A stretch of 64,000 bases of DNA, taken from positions 21,679-85,678 of the forward strand of contig NZ_JAMXIC010000023.1 in assembly GCF_027587375.1 (NCBI RefSeq). The letters are read 5' to 3'. The notes beneath the pieces are model-generated. The model made no database searches. It was not told where the DNA came from and saw only the letters and a program-made list of their open reading frames with translations. Position 1 is the first letter of the stretch. Every line of letters begins with the position of its first letter. The translations under genes and the position numbers were made by a program. Shown here piece by piece: positions 8,766 through 16,136 of the stretch. This stretch comes from Arthrobacter sp. B2a2-09. GTDB lineage: Bacteria; Actinomycetota; Actinomycetes; Actinomycetales; Micrococcaceae.

Positions 8766-9686
8766 TTAGACGGAGCGGAGTTTTGCCCGCTTGATCCGGA
8801 CAATGAGGTCAGCGAAACCTTCGGCCAGGTCATGGGCGTTGGCCTTGAAGTAGGACCAGCCGGCGCTGGTGAAAGCCTCGTCCCTCCGGTTGTCCTTTGT
8901 CTGCCGTTCCCGCGTGAGATGCGGGGCGCCGTCATATTGCACGGCAATCCGGAACCGCCGATACCCCAGGTCCGCCGACGGGGACCACGGATCGTCCGGA
9001 TCGAGGCGGAGCTGCAATTCCGGTTCAGGCAACCGCGCATCCAACATGGCCAGCCGCAGGAATGTCTCCGGAAACGAGTCTGCTCCAACTCGCATGTCCT
9101 CAAGGGCAAGCCGGGCCTTCTCCACGCCTTTCATGTTCGGATGCTTCCGGACAAGAAGGCGCAGCCCTTCCTTGTTCGCGTAGGGCTCCGTCCTTCCCTC
9201 AAGGCCCGGCCGCGGCAAGCGGATCAACTGGTCGCCCATGGCAACCACGTACCGCAGCGGCAACTGATGCGCCAGGTCGAGCCAGGTCCGGGACGGGGAG
9301 GACACCGGGATTCCGTCTATCTCCGTGACTTCGCCAGGGAGGACGCGCACCCGGTGCCCCGTCACTCCGCCCCGCCGGACACGGGGAAGCTCATGGGGCT
9401 TGCTGAGGTGGACCGTCTCACCGCCGCCCAGCCACGGAGGAAGGCCGAGCCGGGTCAGTACCCCGGCGCTCTCATGGGACACCCAGGCGCCCGGTGTTGC
9501 CGCGGCAAGGACCCGCGCCCGTTCGGCAAACGCAAACTCACGGCCCGCAGGCAAGTGAATCAGCCGGCCGCCGTCGGATACGTCCCTGGCGCGGAGCCGC
9601 TTCGGAGCGACGCCAAGTACACGGGATTCATAGACCGTGAAAGGACGGTTACCGAGTTCCTTCGGCAGCGGAATGATGCGGACCAT
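8766..9686 (-). CDS. AbiEi-like/DUF559-type nuclease-fold protein
   Basis: About 306 residues from the ATG at 9686; a longer TTG-started form would run into the upstream palindrome. The C-terminal third (LGYRRFRIAVQYDGAPHL, then DNRRDEAFTSAGW) resembles the Vsr/DUF559 PD-(D/E)XK fold, with D and Q/E-type residues in RIAVQYDG. The middle resembles the AbiEi antitoxin-like domain common in actinobacterial proteins (TWLDLAHQLPLRYVVAMGD). No cognate AbiEii toxin gene is adjacent. The gene is bracketed by two nearly identical palindromes. Function unknown; nuclease activity is a fold-level inference. Confidence 0.65.
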   Translation of the reverse strand: MVRIIPLPKELGNRPFTVYESRVLGVAPKRLRARDVSDGGRLIHLPAGREFAFAERARVLAAATPGAWVSHESAGVLTRLGLPPWLGGGETVHLSKPHELPRVRRGGVTGHRVRVLPGEVTEIDGIPVSSPSRTWLDLAHQLPLRYVVAMGDQLIRLPRPGLEGRTEPYANKEGLRLLVRKHPNMKGVEKARLALEDMRVGADSFPETFLRLAMLDARLPEPELQLRLDPDDPWSPSADLGYRRFRIAVQYDGAPHLTRERQTKDNRRDEAFTSAGWSYFKANAHDLAEGFADLIVRIKRAKLRSV

Positions 9687-9751
9687 GGGATCAAGTTTGT
9701 CCGCAAATGGACCCCCGCGGGGAGTTATCCACAGGCAGACTTCCAAACACG

Positions 9752-9816
9752 CCAACGCGGGGTCACTTACGGCCCATGTTGCTGCCCGACATGGGCCGTA
9801 AGTGACCCCGCGTTGG
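9752..9816. repeat. Palindromic repeat family 1, copy B
   Basis: Perfect 28-nt arms (9752-9779, 9789-9816) around the same 9-nt loop as copy A. It lies between the acyl-CoA synthetase stop and the start of the nuclease-like gene, all on the minus strand, so transcript read-through from the synthetase would fold here. Confidence 0.92.
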
Positions 9817-9830
9817 ATCAGAGGGTTGGA

Positions 9831-11504
9831 TCAGAGTCCTAGGCGGGCGATCGCTTCTTCCCGCATGTCGATCTTGCGCACTTTGCCGGACACTGTCATG
9901 GGGAAGCTCTCCCGGATGTCCACGTAGCGCGGGATCTTGTAGTGGGCCAGTTTGCCGCGGCAGAACTCCTGCACTCCGTCCAGGTCCAAAGCTGCTCCCG
10001 GTTTGAGGATGATGCAGGCCATCAGCTCTTCGCCGTACTTGTCATCAGGCACCCCGATGACCTGGACATCCTGGATGGCGGGATGCCGGTACAGGAACTC
10101 CTCGATTTCGCGGGGATAGACGTTCTCTCCTCCGCGGATGACCATGTCCTTCATGCGGCCTTCGATCACGATAAAGCCGTCCGGATCCATCCGGGCAAGG
10201 TCGCCGGTGTGCATCCAACCATCTTCGTCGATTGCCTCGGCTGTCTTCTCCGGCTGGCCCCAATACCCGTCCATCACGGCGTATCCACGCGTGCACAGCT
10301 CGCCGATCTCCCCGCGTTCCAGGGTTTCGCCAGTGCCTGGATCCACGATCTTGGACTCGAGCCGGGGCATCGTGCGCCCCACCGTGGTGGTCCGCTGCTC
10401 CAGCGTGTCGGCCGCAAGGGTCATGGTGGACACGGGCGAAGTTTCGGTCATTCCGTAGCAAATGGCCACGTCCCGCATGTTCATCTCCGCGATAACGCGC
10501 TCCATCACCTCGATAGGGCAGAGGGAGCCGGCCATGACGCCTGTACGCAGCGTGGAGAGGTCGTACGAGGCGAAATCGGGCAAAGCCAACTCGGCGATGA
10601 ACATGGTGGGCACCCCGTACAGCGAGGTCCCGCCAAAGTCCTGCACGGCTTCCAGGGCTGCGGCCGGGGTGAACCCGCGGCCCGGAATGATCGTGGCCGC
10701 ACCGAAGCTCAAGGCGTTCAGGTTCCCGATGACCATGCCGAAACAGTGGTAGAACGGCACCGGAAGGACCACCCGGTCGCGTTCCGTGTATCCGAGAAGC
10801 CTGCCGATCTGGTTGCCGTTGTTGAGGATGTTGTGGTGGGTCAGCGTGGCACCCTTGGGGAAGCCTGTGGTCCCGGAGGTGTATTGCAGATTGATGGGAT
10901 CGTGCGGGTCCAGTTCCGTCATGCGAACCTTGAGCGCTGAGGGCGCGACGTCGTCTGCCCGCTTGAGTAGCTCGGCGAACGTCAGCTCGGCGTCAGTTTG
11001 CGGTTCGCCTGCGTTGAGCATGTCCAGTCCCAGATCGGGAAGGAACACCAACTCCCTAAGCTCGGGGCAGCTGGCCAAGACCTCCCTGGCCATGCCCACA
11101 TAGTCGCTTTTCTTGCCCGATGGCGCGGCCACCAGCATCCGCATGCCATTCTGGCGGACCACGAATTCGAGTTCGTGGCTGCGGTACGCCGGATTGACGT
11201 TGACCAGGATCGCGCCAGCCTTCGCCGTAGCGTACTGCAGGATGGTCCATTCGGCGCAGTTCGGGCTCCAGATGCCCACCCTGTCACCCTTGGCGACACC
11301 CATGGCGAGCAGCGCACGCGCGAGCCGGTCGACGTCGTCGTTCAGTTTTTCGTAGCTCCAGCGGCGAGCCTCATCGCCAGCTACCGCGGCGGCTTCGATG
11401 AGCGCATCGCGCAACGGGAACTGCGCCGCGACGCGTTCAAAGTTGGCGCCAATGGTCTCTTCAAGCAGCGGGACGTCAGTGTCCCCGGCTGTGTAGGAAA
11501 GCAT
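9831..11504 (-). CDS. Long/medium-chain fatty acyl-CoA synthetase (AMP-binding)
   Basis: 557 residues. The ATP/AMP P-loop YTSGTTGFPKGATLTHHN lies at ~210, the A5 motif CYGMTETSPVS at ~345, the hinge GRMKDMVIRGGENVYPREIE at ~455, and the C-terminal catalytic lysine in MTVSGKVRKIDM. It activates carboxylic acids to CoA esters via acyl-adenylates. Closest in feel to FadD/AcsM-type synthetases of actinobacteria (alkyl or aryl acids possible). It is divergent from a small monooxygenase gene across a 100-bp gap; substrate is not determinable. Confidence 0.9.
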   Translation of the reverse strand: MLSYTAGDTDVPLLEETIGANFERVAAQFPLRDALIEAAAVAGDEARRWSYEKLNDDVDRLARALLAMGVAKGDRVGIWSPNCAEWTILQYATAKAGAILVNVNPAYRSHELEFVVRQNGMRMLVAAPSGKKSDYVGMAREVLASCPELRELVFLPDLGLDMLNAGEPQTDAELTFAELLKRADDVAPSALKVRMTELDPHDPINLQYTSGTTGFPKGATLTHHNILNNGNQIGRLLGYTERDRVVLPVPFYHCFGMVIGNLNALSFGAATIIPGRGFTPAAALEAVQDFGGTSLYGVPTMFIAELALPDFASYDLSTLRTGVMAGSLCPIEVMERVIAEMNMRDVAICYGMTETSPVSTMTLAADTLEQRTTTVGRTMPRLESKIVDPGTGETLERGEIGELCTRGYAVMDGYWGQPEKTAEAIDEDGWMHTGDLARMDPDGFIVIEGRMKDMVIRGGENVYPREIEEFLYRHPAIQDVQVIGVPDDKYGEELMACIILKPGAALDLDGVQEFCRGKLAHYKIPRYVDIRESFPMTVSGKVRKIDMREEAIARLGL

Positions 11505-11606
11505 GAACGCACGCTACCAACTCCGCCGGTCCAAGAGAAGACTTTTGCTTGGAAGTCCTACAAAATATTTCAGGGGCTTACCGAGCCAGCCGGTAATGTG
11601 AATCCC

Positions 11607-11885
11607 ATGAGTGCACCCATTGACCTGCAGGCCACGTTCATTCCCAACGACGGCGAATTCTTCCGCGTTAAGCTCGCCTTGGAAATCGCGATCGACGAAG
11701 TGGTGAACGAACCCGGCTGCATCCGCTATGAGCTCACCGAAGCCAACGAGGACAAGCTGGTCCTGACCGAGCAGTGGGCCTCCGAGGAACACCACGACAT
11801 CCACTCCAAGGGCATCGCCGTCCAGGACCTCAACGAATCCCTCAGCGCGCTGCTGGCGGAGCCGGTGAAGCTCGAGCGCATCTAG
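11607..11885 (+). CDS. Antibiotic-biosynthesis-monooxygenase (ABM) fold protein
   Basis: 92 residues with the ferredoxin-like ABM pattern: an N-terminal strand, a helix with NDGEFFRVKLALEIAIDEVVNEPGCIRYEL, and LTEQWASEEHHDIHSKG. Such proteins are cofactor-free quinol monooxygenases or heme-degrading relatives, usually dimeric. The stop overlaps the thioredoxin stop on the other strand by 4 bp. Physiological substrate unknown. Confidence 0.75.
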   Translation: MSAPIDLQATFIPNDGEFFRVKLALEIAIDEVVNEPGCIRYELTEANEDKLVLTEQWASEEHHDIHSKGIAVQDLNESLSALLAEPVKLERI

Positions 11886-12253
11886 GAGTTTTCGGCGCGC
11901 TGCTTTGCGATATGCGCGTGGACCTCATCCATGTCGAGCCCCTTGACGGCCTCGATGACTTGCTCCAGCTGGGGTCCGTTCAGTGCGCCCGGCTGGGAGA
12001 ACACGAGGACCTTTTCGCGGAAGGCCATGAGCGTGGGGATGGAGGAGATGCCGGCTTCGGCGGCGAGCTGCTGCTCGGCCTCGGTGTCCACCTTGGCGAA
12101 GAAGACATCGTCATGCTTCTCGGAAGCGGCTTGGTATGTGGGGGCAAACTGCCTGCAAGGGCCGCACCACGCAGCCCAGAAATCCACCAGGACAATGTCA
12201 TTGCCCTCGATGGTCGATGCGAACTGCTCGCCGGTGATGTCAACTGTAGCCAT
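11882..12253 (-). CDS. Thioredoxin
   Basis: 123 residues with the active site FWAAWCGPCRQFAP near residue 32 and the cis-proline segment SSIPTLMAFRE at ~75. It is a complete cytoplasmic thioredoxin with no signal peptide. It has a short C-terminal extension compared with TrxA (~105 residues). It reduces protein disulfides using thioredoxin reductase or an analogous donor. Convergent with the ABM gene; probably monocistronic. Confidence 0.93.
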   Translation of the reverse strand: MATVDITGEQFASTIEGNDIVLVDFWAAWCGPCRQFAPTYQAASEKHDDVFFAKVDTEAEQQLAAEAGISSIPTLMAFREKVLVFSQPGALNGPQLEQVIEAVKGLDMDEVHAHIAKQRAENS

Positions 12254-12364
12254 GCTTCCACGGTACGCGACGACGCGTTCGAAGTCGCCCTTGTTCGCTA
12301 CCCGGCAAACCGGGAATAAAGCACGACGTCGGGCGGCTGGCTCGGCGCCGCCCGGTACCTTCGG

Positions 12365-12910
12365 CTAGTGCCAGAGGTGCGGGGCGGCCTTCCGGGCGCC
12401 GGGGAGCGCGTTGTTCTCACGCCACTCGTGGATCCACTCCGGAAGCTCGAGTTCTGCGGGCGGCTCGCCGAACTCGGCGAGTATTTCCTCCTGGCTCACG
12501 GGCCGGCCCTTGGCGACGAGCCGGGTGGCAATGTGCGCACGGGCGTAGATCTCGCCGTCCACCACCATGCGTTGTTCAAAGTAGATCGCTTTGGAATCGA
12601 GTCCGATGATCTTGGACTCGATGGTGTACTGCTGCCAAAGCTGCAACGACTTCCTGAACGCGATGGTCTCCCCCGCGGCCACGGGGCTCCAGCCGCGGCG
12701 GCGCATCTTTTGCCAGATCCCTGCGCGCACCATGAGGTCGAAGCGTCCAAGATCCATCAGCGAGAAATACATACCGTTGTTGACGTGCATTGCAATGTCG
12801 ATGTCCGTGGGCAGCACACGCATGGGCAACGAGGACGTCTCCCAGACGCTGAGCCGGCTCCGCCTGGACGAGGTGAACAAGAGCAAGAGGGTTCGGAGAA
12901 GCAAATGCAT
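12365..12910 (-). CDS. Acyl-CoA thioesterase-like protein (4HBT/hot-dog fold)
   Basis: 181 residues from ATG 12910 (MHLLLRT, the usual family start); an ATG at 12937 lies inside a palindrome and is less likely. Hot-dog hallmarks are VLPTDIDIAMHVNNGMYFSLMD, the Asp/His-Asn region of 4HBT proteins, and ETIAFRKSL. The hydrophobic N-terminal helix is typical of this actinobacterial thioesterase subfamily. Probably hydrolyses acyl-CoA or acyl-ACP thioesters; substrate unknown. Confidence 0.8.
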   Translation of the reverse strand: MHLLLRTLLLLFTSSRRSRLSVWETSSLPMRVLPTDIDIAMHVNNGMYFSLMDLGRFDLMVRAGIWQKMRRRGWSPVAAGETIAFRKSLQLWQQYTIESKIIGLDSKAIYFEQRMVVDGEIYARAHIATRLVAKGRPVSQEEILAEFGEPPAELELPEWIHEWRENNALPGARKAAPHLWH

Positions 12911-12916
12911 AACCGC

Positions 12917-12938
12917 AATGTTACTCCGCAGTAACATT
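12917..12938. promoter_or_regulatory. Operator-like palindrome upstream of thioesterase gene
   Basis: Arms AATGTTACT and AGTAACATT are perfectly complementary across a 4-bp spacer (CCGC). They lie 7 bp upstream of the preferred thioesterase start and ~110 bp from the divergent 74-residue gene. The TTACT-N4-AGTAA core looks like a TetR-type operator; the regulator is not in the window. Confidence 0.5.
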
Positions 12939-13049
12939 CCGGGATAGCTTCGTTTTGTGTGTCGCTACATGGCATGTCGTTTACCGCCGGTTCACGTGCC
13001 ACGGGAAGAATGTCTGAAAACAAATTGCAGAAGGCACCAAGGAGATCCC

Positions 13050-13274
13050 GTGAGCACCACCCAAACCATGAGGGCACACGCAGATGTGTGGCCGGAACTT
13101 CCGCTCCACCAGGAGCTGGTGTTGCAGGACACCCGCGGCAACAGGATCGTAGGCACCTTGGACGGCATGACCGAGGATCGCAGCACGCTCTGGATCCAGT
13201 TGTCCGGCGGACTGGGCCGACAACTCGTGCACCACCAGGACGGATACTGGCTGGAGCCGGGCAGCGCGAGCTAA
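13050..13274 (+). CDS. Small conserved-looking hypothetical protein
   Basis: 74 residues from a GTG preceded at good distance by AAGGAG. The sequence is compact and beta-rich (ELVLQDTRGNRIVGTLDGM, TLWIQLSGGLGRQLVHHQDG), suggesting a small SH3-like or OB-type barrel. No recognised domain. Stands alone between the thioesterase promoter and the tRNA-Tyr terminator. Confidence 0.6.
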   Translation: MSTTQTMRAHADVWPELPLHQELVLQDTRGNRIVGTLDGMTEDRSTLWIQLSGGLGRQLVHHQDGYWLEPGSAS

Positions 13275-13471
13275 AACCGGTGGCGGCGTGCCGCCGTCGG
13301 TGAGCACGCGCCGTCGTGCGCCTCCCGGAGGCCGCCCGCACCACCGGCACGGAAATCCGCCGTCGACGCCGTAAATCCCTGTCGACACCGGAATTCGGGC
13401 GTCGAGAGTCCATCCGCGCCTCGCGGGAAATTCTCCGCGTCGAACGGTCTGCCCAAACAACACGGAGGCAC

Positions 13472-13505
13472 AAAAAAATCCCCGGAACCAGTGGTTCCGG
13501 GGATT
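13472..13505 (-). terminator. Original terminator of tRNA-Tyr
   Basis: Arms ATCCCCGGAACC and GGTTCCGGGGAT with a 3-nt loop. On the minus strand the stem is followed by seven Ts, so it terminates leftward transcription. It lies next to the displaced 3' tRNA fragment, showing that this was the terminator of tRNA-Tyr before integration. Confidence 0.85.
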
Positions 13506-13511
13506 TAATTT

Positions 13512-13564
13512 TGTGGCAGATGAGGGATTCGAACCCCCGTAGGCGTTGCCAGCTGATTTACAGT
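13512..13564 (-). repeat. Left attachment site: 3' fragment of tRNA-Tyr
   Basis: 53 bp identical to 29303-29355, covering tRNA-Tyr from the anticodon stem to the 3' end. At the left end the match breaks one base outside (T versus A) and at the right it breaks after ACAGT. It is the copy displaced by integration of the element to its right. Confidence 0.95.
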
Positions 13565-13681
13565 GATTTGACACCTGAAACTGTCATAAACCTAACGAAA
13601 CCATTTCCACCCTTTTCGTGGATTTATTAACCGGCGTGGATGCGGTTATCACTGACCACAACTGGCCCAAACCGGAGTGAT

Positions 13682-13700
13682 GTGCTCACGGAGTGCTCAC
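13682..13700. promoter_or_regulatory. Paired GTGCTCAC sites near attL (candidate integrase arm sites)
   Basis: Two direct copies of GTGCTCAC spaced exactly 11 bp (13682 and 13693), ~120 bp inside the core repeat. The same pair with the same spacing occurs at 23273/23284, and a single copy at 29210 lies ~90 bp from the right core. Position flanking both cores suits arm-type sites for a tyrosine integrase; binding is inferred. Confidence 0.5.
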
Positions 13701-13817
13701 GCGGTCCGGTGCCATCGCCCGCGAATCGCCCGTACCCGTGCACGCTATTCCGACCTTCCGGCACCTACGTTTGAAGTATGAAGACACTCCGGTCTTCCGT
13801 GGACTGAAAGGACAGAA

Positions 13818-14012
13818 ATGGAACAGTTCATTTGCAAACGGTGCGGCAGTGAAGCATCTATGGAGAGCATCCCGCGGCAGACGCACCGACCCGGGCGGCG
13901 GGTTGCGCCGCCGCCTGTGATGGCGCCTGTGCGTTGCAGTAACTTAGCGTGCCCACACTCTGCCGGTTTTCCAATAGGCGGCGTTGACCGGGTCGAGCTT
14001 CAGCAGGAGTAA
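13818..14012 (+). CDS. Small Cys-rich (zinc-ribbon-like) phage protein
   Basis: 64 residues after an AAAGGA ribosome site. ICKRCGSEAS gives a CxxC knuckle, and CSNLACPHSAG supplies a second pair (C-x4-C), so a small zinc ribbon is likely. It lies at the left end of the element on the plus strand, apart from the main minus-strand operons, where lysogeny-expressed or accessory genes are often found. Function unknown. Confidence 0.55.
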   Translation: MEQFICKRCGSEASMESIPRQTHRPGRRVAPPPVMAPVRCSNLACPHSAGFPIGGVDRVELQQE

Positions 14013-14040
14013 ATAGTCCGAGACGCCCCCCCGCGCCGTC

Positions 14041-14250
14041 TCACATGGACGCTGGCGGTGCCTTCTTCCTGAAGTCCTCCACATCGGACCACGGGATCCT
14101 CGTATGGGACGTGCGCCCGCCCTTGCCGGTCTTGTACGCGTTGGGGAACGCTCCTTGCCTGGCGAGGATGCGCACGGTTTCCGGGTGAAGGTTCAGAAAC
14201 TCGGCCACTTGTTTTATCTTTGCGTCTGGGCGCCCCGTGAGAATTGCCAT
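14041..14250 (-). CDS. Excisionase/AlpA-type HTH protein
   Basis: 69 residues from ATG 14250. The sequence KQVAEFLNLHPETVRILARQ followed by RIPWSDVEDFRKK is the winged-helix HTH_17 pattern of excisionase and AlpA-like proteins. It lies ~0.5 kb from the left att site. It could be the excisionase or a regulator; two further proteins of this type are encoded in the element (27152-27370 and the C-terminus of 22864-23346), so the true Xis cannot be assigned. Confidence 0.65.
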   Translation of the reverse strand: MAILTGRPDAKIKQVAEFLNLHPETVRILARQGAFPNAYKTGKGGRTSHTRIPWSDVEDFRKKAPPASM

Positions 14251-14284
14251 GCCCCCGAAGCTACAACGGAGTGCAGCCAACTTC

Positions 14285-14330
14285 AGTTATTGGTGCAAGT
14301 TTCCGCGAGTTATTGGTGCGAGTTTCCGCA
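14285..14330. repeat. 23-bp tandem direct repeat
   Basis: Two tandem 23-bp units beginning AGTTATTGGTGC differ at two positions. They lie in the AT-richer gap between the excisionase-type gene and the lipoprotein gene. A regulatory role (direct-repeat operator) is possible. Confidence 0.6.
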
Positions 14331-14425
14331 AGTTCCCATTTCGAGTTACCTCAAGTTGGTCTTGACGAAAATGAATTGCACACTCCCGCTATTAAATAGG
14401 CGTTTCTGCCCATATGATCGTGCTC

Positions 14426-14965
14426 ATGAAATCAATATTGGGGGTAGCCGGCGCACTGCTGCTGGCAGTTTCCGTAGCATCGTGCGGCTCCACGGCGGCG
14501 GGCACGTCTTCGAACTCGCCCACCTCGCCTACTGTGACGGCTAAGCCGACAACCTATTACGGGGAGACAGCGTCCGCGATCGCCGCGCTCATCCCGGATT
14601 GCACGGACGTCAAGGCCGGCAACGTGGCCAAGGGCGGCCCGGGCCTCACCTCTATTGGCTCGTGCGTCCTAGGAGGCCGCACAGTGGACGTTTACAGTTG
14701 GGCTGACCGTGACGCGGAGATAGGCATGGGCGACGTCCTCCAGGCCAACAAGGAAGCCGTCACCTATGCCAGCGGCACCGGGTGGTCTGCGTTCGTGCGG
14801 CGCGACATGACTTTTCAGTGGCAGCTCACCAACCAAGCAGACAAACTGTTAGCAGCCGCCTGGAATCATGCCAGTGCTGCGGCTCCGGACCGTCCCGGAG
14901 AGCTTGAGGTATCGAAGAAGATCGCGGATGCCCTAGGTGGACAGGTGAACCAGTACCAGCCGTAA
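14426..14965 (+). CDS. Phage-borne lipoprotein
   Basis: 179 residues from ATG 14426 (an ATG four codons upstream is possible). A typical lipoprotein signal: LLLAVSVASCGSTAAG with Cys as the lipidation site, then a Ser/Thr/Pro linker. The mature domain (YYGETASAIAALIPDCTDVK, GLTSIGSCVLGGRTVDVYSW) has a second pair of cysteines. Isolated plus-strand lipoproteins in temperate phages often act in superinfection exclusion, a context-based inference. No named family recognised. Confidence 0.65.
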   Translation: MKSILGVAGALLLAVSVASCGSTAAGTSSNSPTSPTVTAKPTTYYGETASAIAALIPDCTDVKAGNVAKGGPGLTSIGSCVLGGRTVDVYSWADRDAEIGMGDVLQANKEAVTYASGTGWSAFVRRDMTFQWQLTNQADKLLAAAWNHASAAAPDRPGELEVSKKIADALGGQVNQYQP

Positions 14966-14979
14966 GACCGGCGGGTACG

Positions 14980-15363
14980 TCAGGACAAACCGAACGAGGT
15001 CCGAATAATTGAATCCACGCGCAACTGTTGCTCTGCAGTGATCCGGCCGGCCAGATCCTCCAGCCGCATTTTGTCGATGGTCATTATCTGGAAGCCCAAC
15101 ACAGCGCCTTCCTTCTCCATGGGCTCGCCCGCAGGAAGGTAGAGGCTGACCGGGCTCTTGCCGGCCCTAACGTTATCTCTTACGGAAGTAGTCAAGGCAG
15201 CGACGACGACCGTTGGCATCGACCGATTACGGACATCCGGGCTGATTATCAGCGCAGGGCGATGTCCATTTTGTTCTGAACCCCGACTGGGGCTCCAATC
15301 GACCCAGTAAATTTCTCCGCGCTGAACAACTGCTGGTACAGGCGGAACAGGATCAGGCGTCAC
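14980..15363 (-). CDS. MazF/PemK-like toxin
   Basis: About 127 residues from GTG 15363, which overlaps the upstream gene's end. MazF-fold signatures: QRGEIYWVDWSPSRGSEQNG at the N-terminus, HRPALIISPDVRN, VVVAALTTSVRD and GAVLGFQIMTIDKMRL. MazF toxins are ribosome-independent endoribonucleases kept inactive by a small antitoxin. Here the upstream partner is not a recognisable MazE-type protein. Located at the left end of the element, it may serve as addiction or abortive-defence module. Confidence 0.75.
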   Translation of the reverse strand: MTPDPVPPVPAVVQRGEIYWVDWSPSRGSEQNGHRPALIISPDVRNRSMPTVVVAALTTSVRDNVRAGKSPVSLYLPAGEPMEKEGAVLGFQIMTIDKMRLEDLAGRITAEQQLRVDSIIRTSFGLS

Positions 15364-15658
15364 GCGTATCGGTGGCGCCGTGGTGCCACATCTCGTTGGC
15401 CATAGCCAGAGACTCATCAGCCCACTCAGCAAAGGCCTCTTCTAGGGACATCTGCACTGGATGTGTTGAGGCAGAGTCAATGGCGCCATGACTTGAAATG
15501 CGCAGACCGGTCACCTGCACACCGCCTGGATAGGTCAGGGACGTCGGCGTCCCAAAGTTGTGAATACGCACGGGAGCGTCCTCTCGATGGACGGCCGCGG
15601 AGGGTGAGCACATCATGACCGCAGCGACGGCGGGAACCAAAACGACTGTGGCGATCAT
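15353..15658 (-). CDS. Small protein upstream of MazF; candidate antitoxin or exported protein
   Basis: 101 residues if the ATG at 15658 is used; that start has a strong GGAGGT site and an ATGA overlap with the gene before it. The first ~22 residues are hydrophobic (ATVVLVPAVAAVMM), suggesting a signal or membrane segment. An internal GTG after GAGAGGA would remove this and give 72 residues. The acidic tail QMSLEEAFAEWADESLAMAN resembles an amphipathic toxin-neutralising helix. No family recognised; antitoxin role is inferred from adjacency to mazF. Confidence 0.5.
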   Translation of the reverse strand: MIATVVLVPAVAAVMMCSPSAAVHREDAPVRIHNFGTPTSLTYPGGVQVTGLRISSHGAIDSASTHPVQMSLEEAFAEWADESLAMANEMWHHGATDTRDA

Positions 15659-15993
15659 TGCTCTACACCTCCGTTTCTTAGGGCCTCGCTCAGTGAATCA
15701 CGGAGTGCAATTACAGATTGCATGGGCAGGTAGAAACTACCTACGATCACGACAGGCAGCGGATCGATATTGCTGGCCTGTTCGGCGCTCATCTCGCCGA
15801 TGAATACCGGCGGATTTACATGTCCGAGGCTGATGTACATTCCATTTGACCGGCCGGTCTGAGCGTCGGCCATAGCGTGCTGGATGAGTACCTGATTCAC
15901 AACCGTCGGAAGCTGCCGTGGGTCATATTCCCACTTGGCCCCAATCTCGACTTGGTCTGCGGCAGGCGCCTGAATCTGTGGTGTCTCCGACAT
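15655..15993 (-). CDS. Hypothetical protein, DUF3467-like features
   Basis: 112 residues from ATG 15993 (further upstream starts are possible). The text GMYISLGHVNPPVFIGEMS and FYLPMQSVIALRDSLSEALR resembles small phage/TA-associated beta proteins with a C-terminal helix (DUF3467-like), but the match is weak. It overlaps the next gene by ATGA and so forms a three-gene operon with the candidate antitoxin and MazF-like toxin. Confidence 0.5.
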   Translation of the reverse strand: MSETPQIQAPAADQVEIGAKWEYDPRQLPTVVNQVLIQHAMADAQTGRSNGMYISLGHVNPPVFIGEMSAEQASNIDPLPVVIVGSFYLPMQSVIALRDSLSEALRNGGVEQ

Positions 15994-16075
15994 GTCTTGA
16001 GTATTGCATACGAGGTCAAATTGAGGCATAGGTACTTCAAGCGAGTGTTCCCGCAAGACTTGCGCTGAACACGGA

Positions 16076-16105
16076 CCCCCTGCCGCTCCTGAGAGTGACA
16101 GGGGG
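16076..16105. terminator. Hairpin between tail-tip gene and toxin operon
   Basis: CCCCCTG and CAGGGGG arms around a 16-nt loop, downstream of the SGNH tail gene on the minus strand and upstream of the toxin operon. No U tract on the minus strand, so efficiency is uncertain. Confidence 0.4.
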
Positions 16106-16136
16106 CTGCCTGTTACGTTGGGGGTCTTATCTAGAC

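Noticed and set aside
8766..9755. Full AbiEi/AbiEii toxin-antitoxin pair
   Set aside because: Only the AbiEi-like/nuclease-fold protein is present; no nucleotidyltransferase toxin adjoins.
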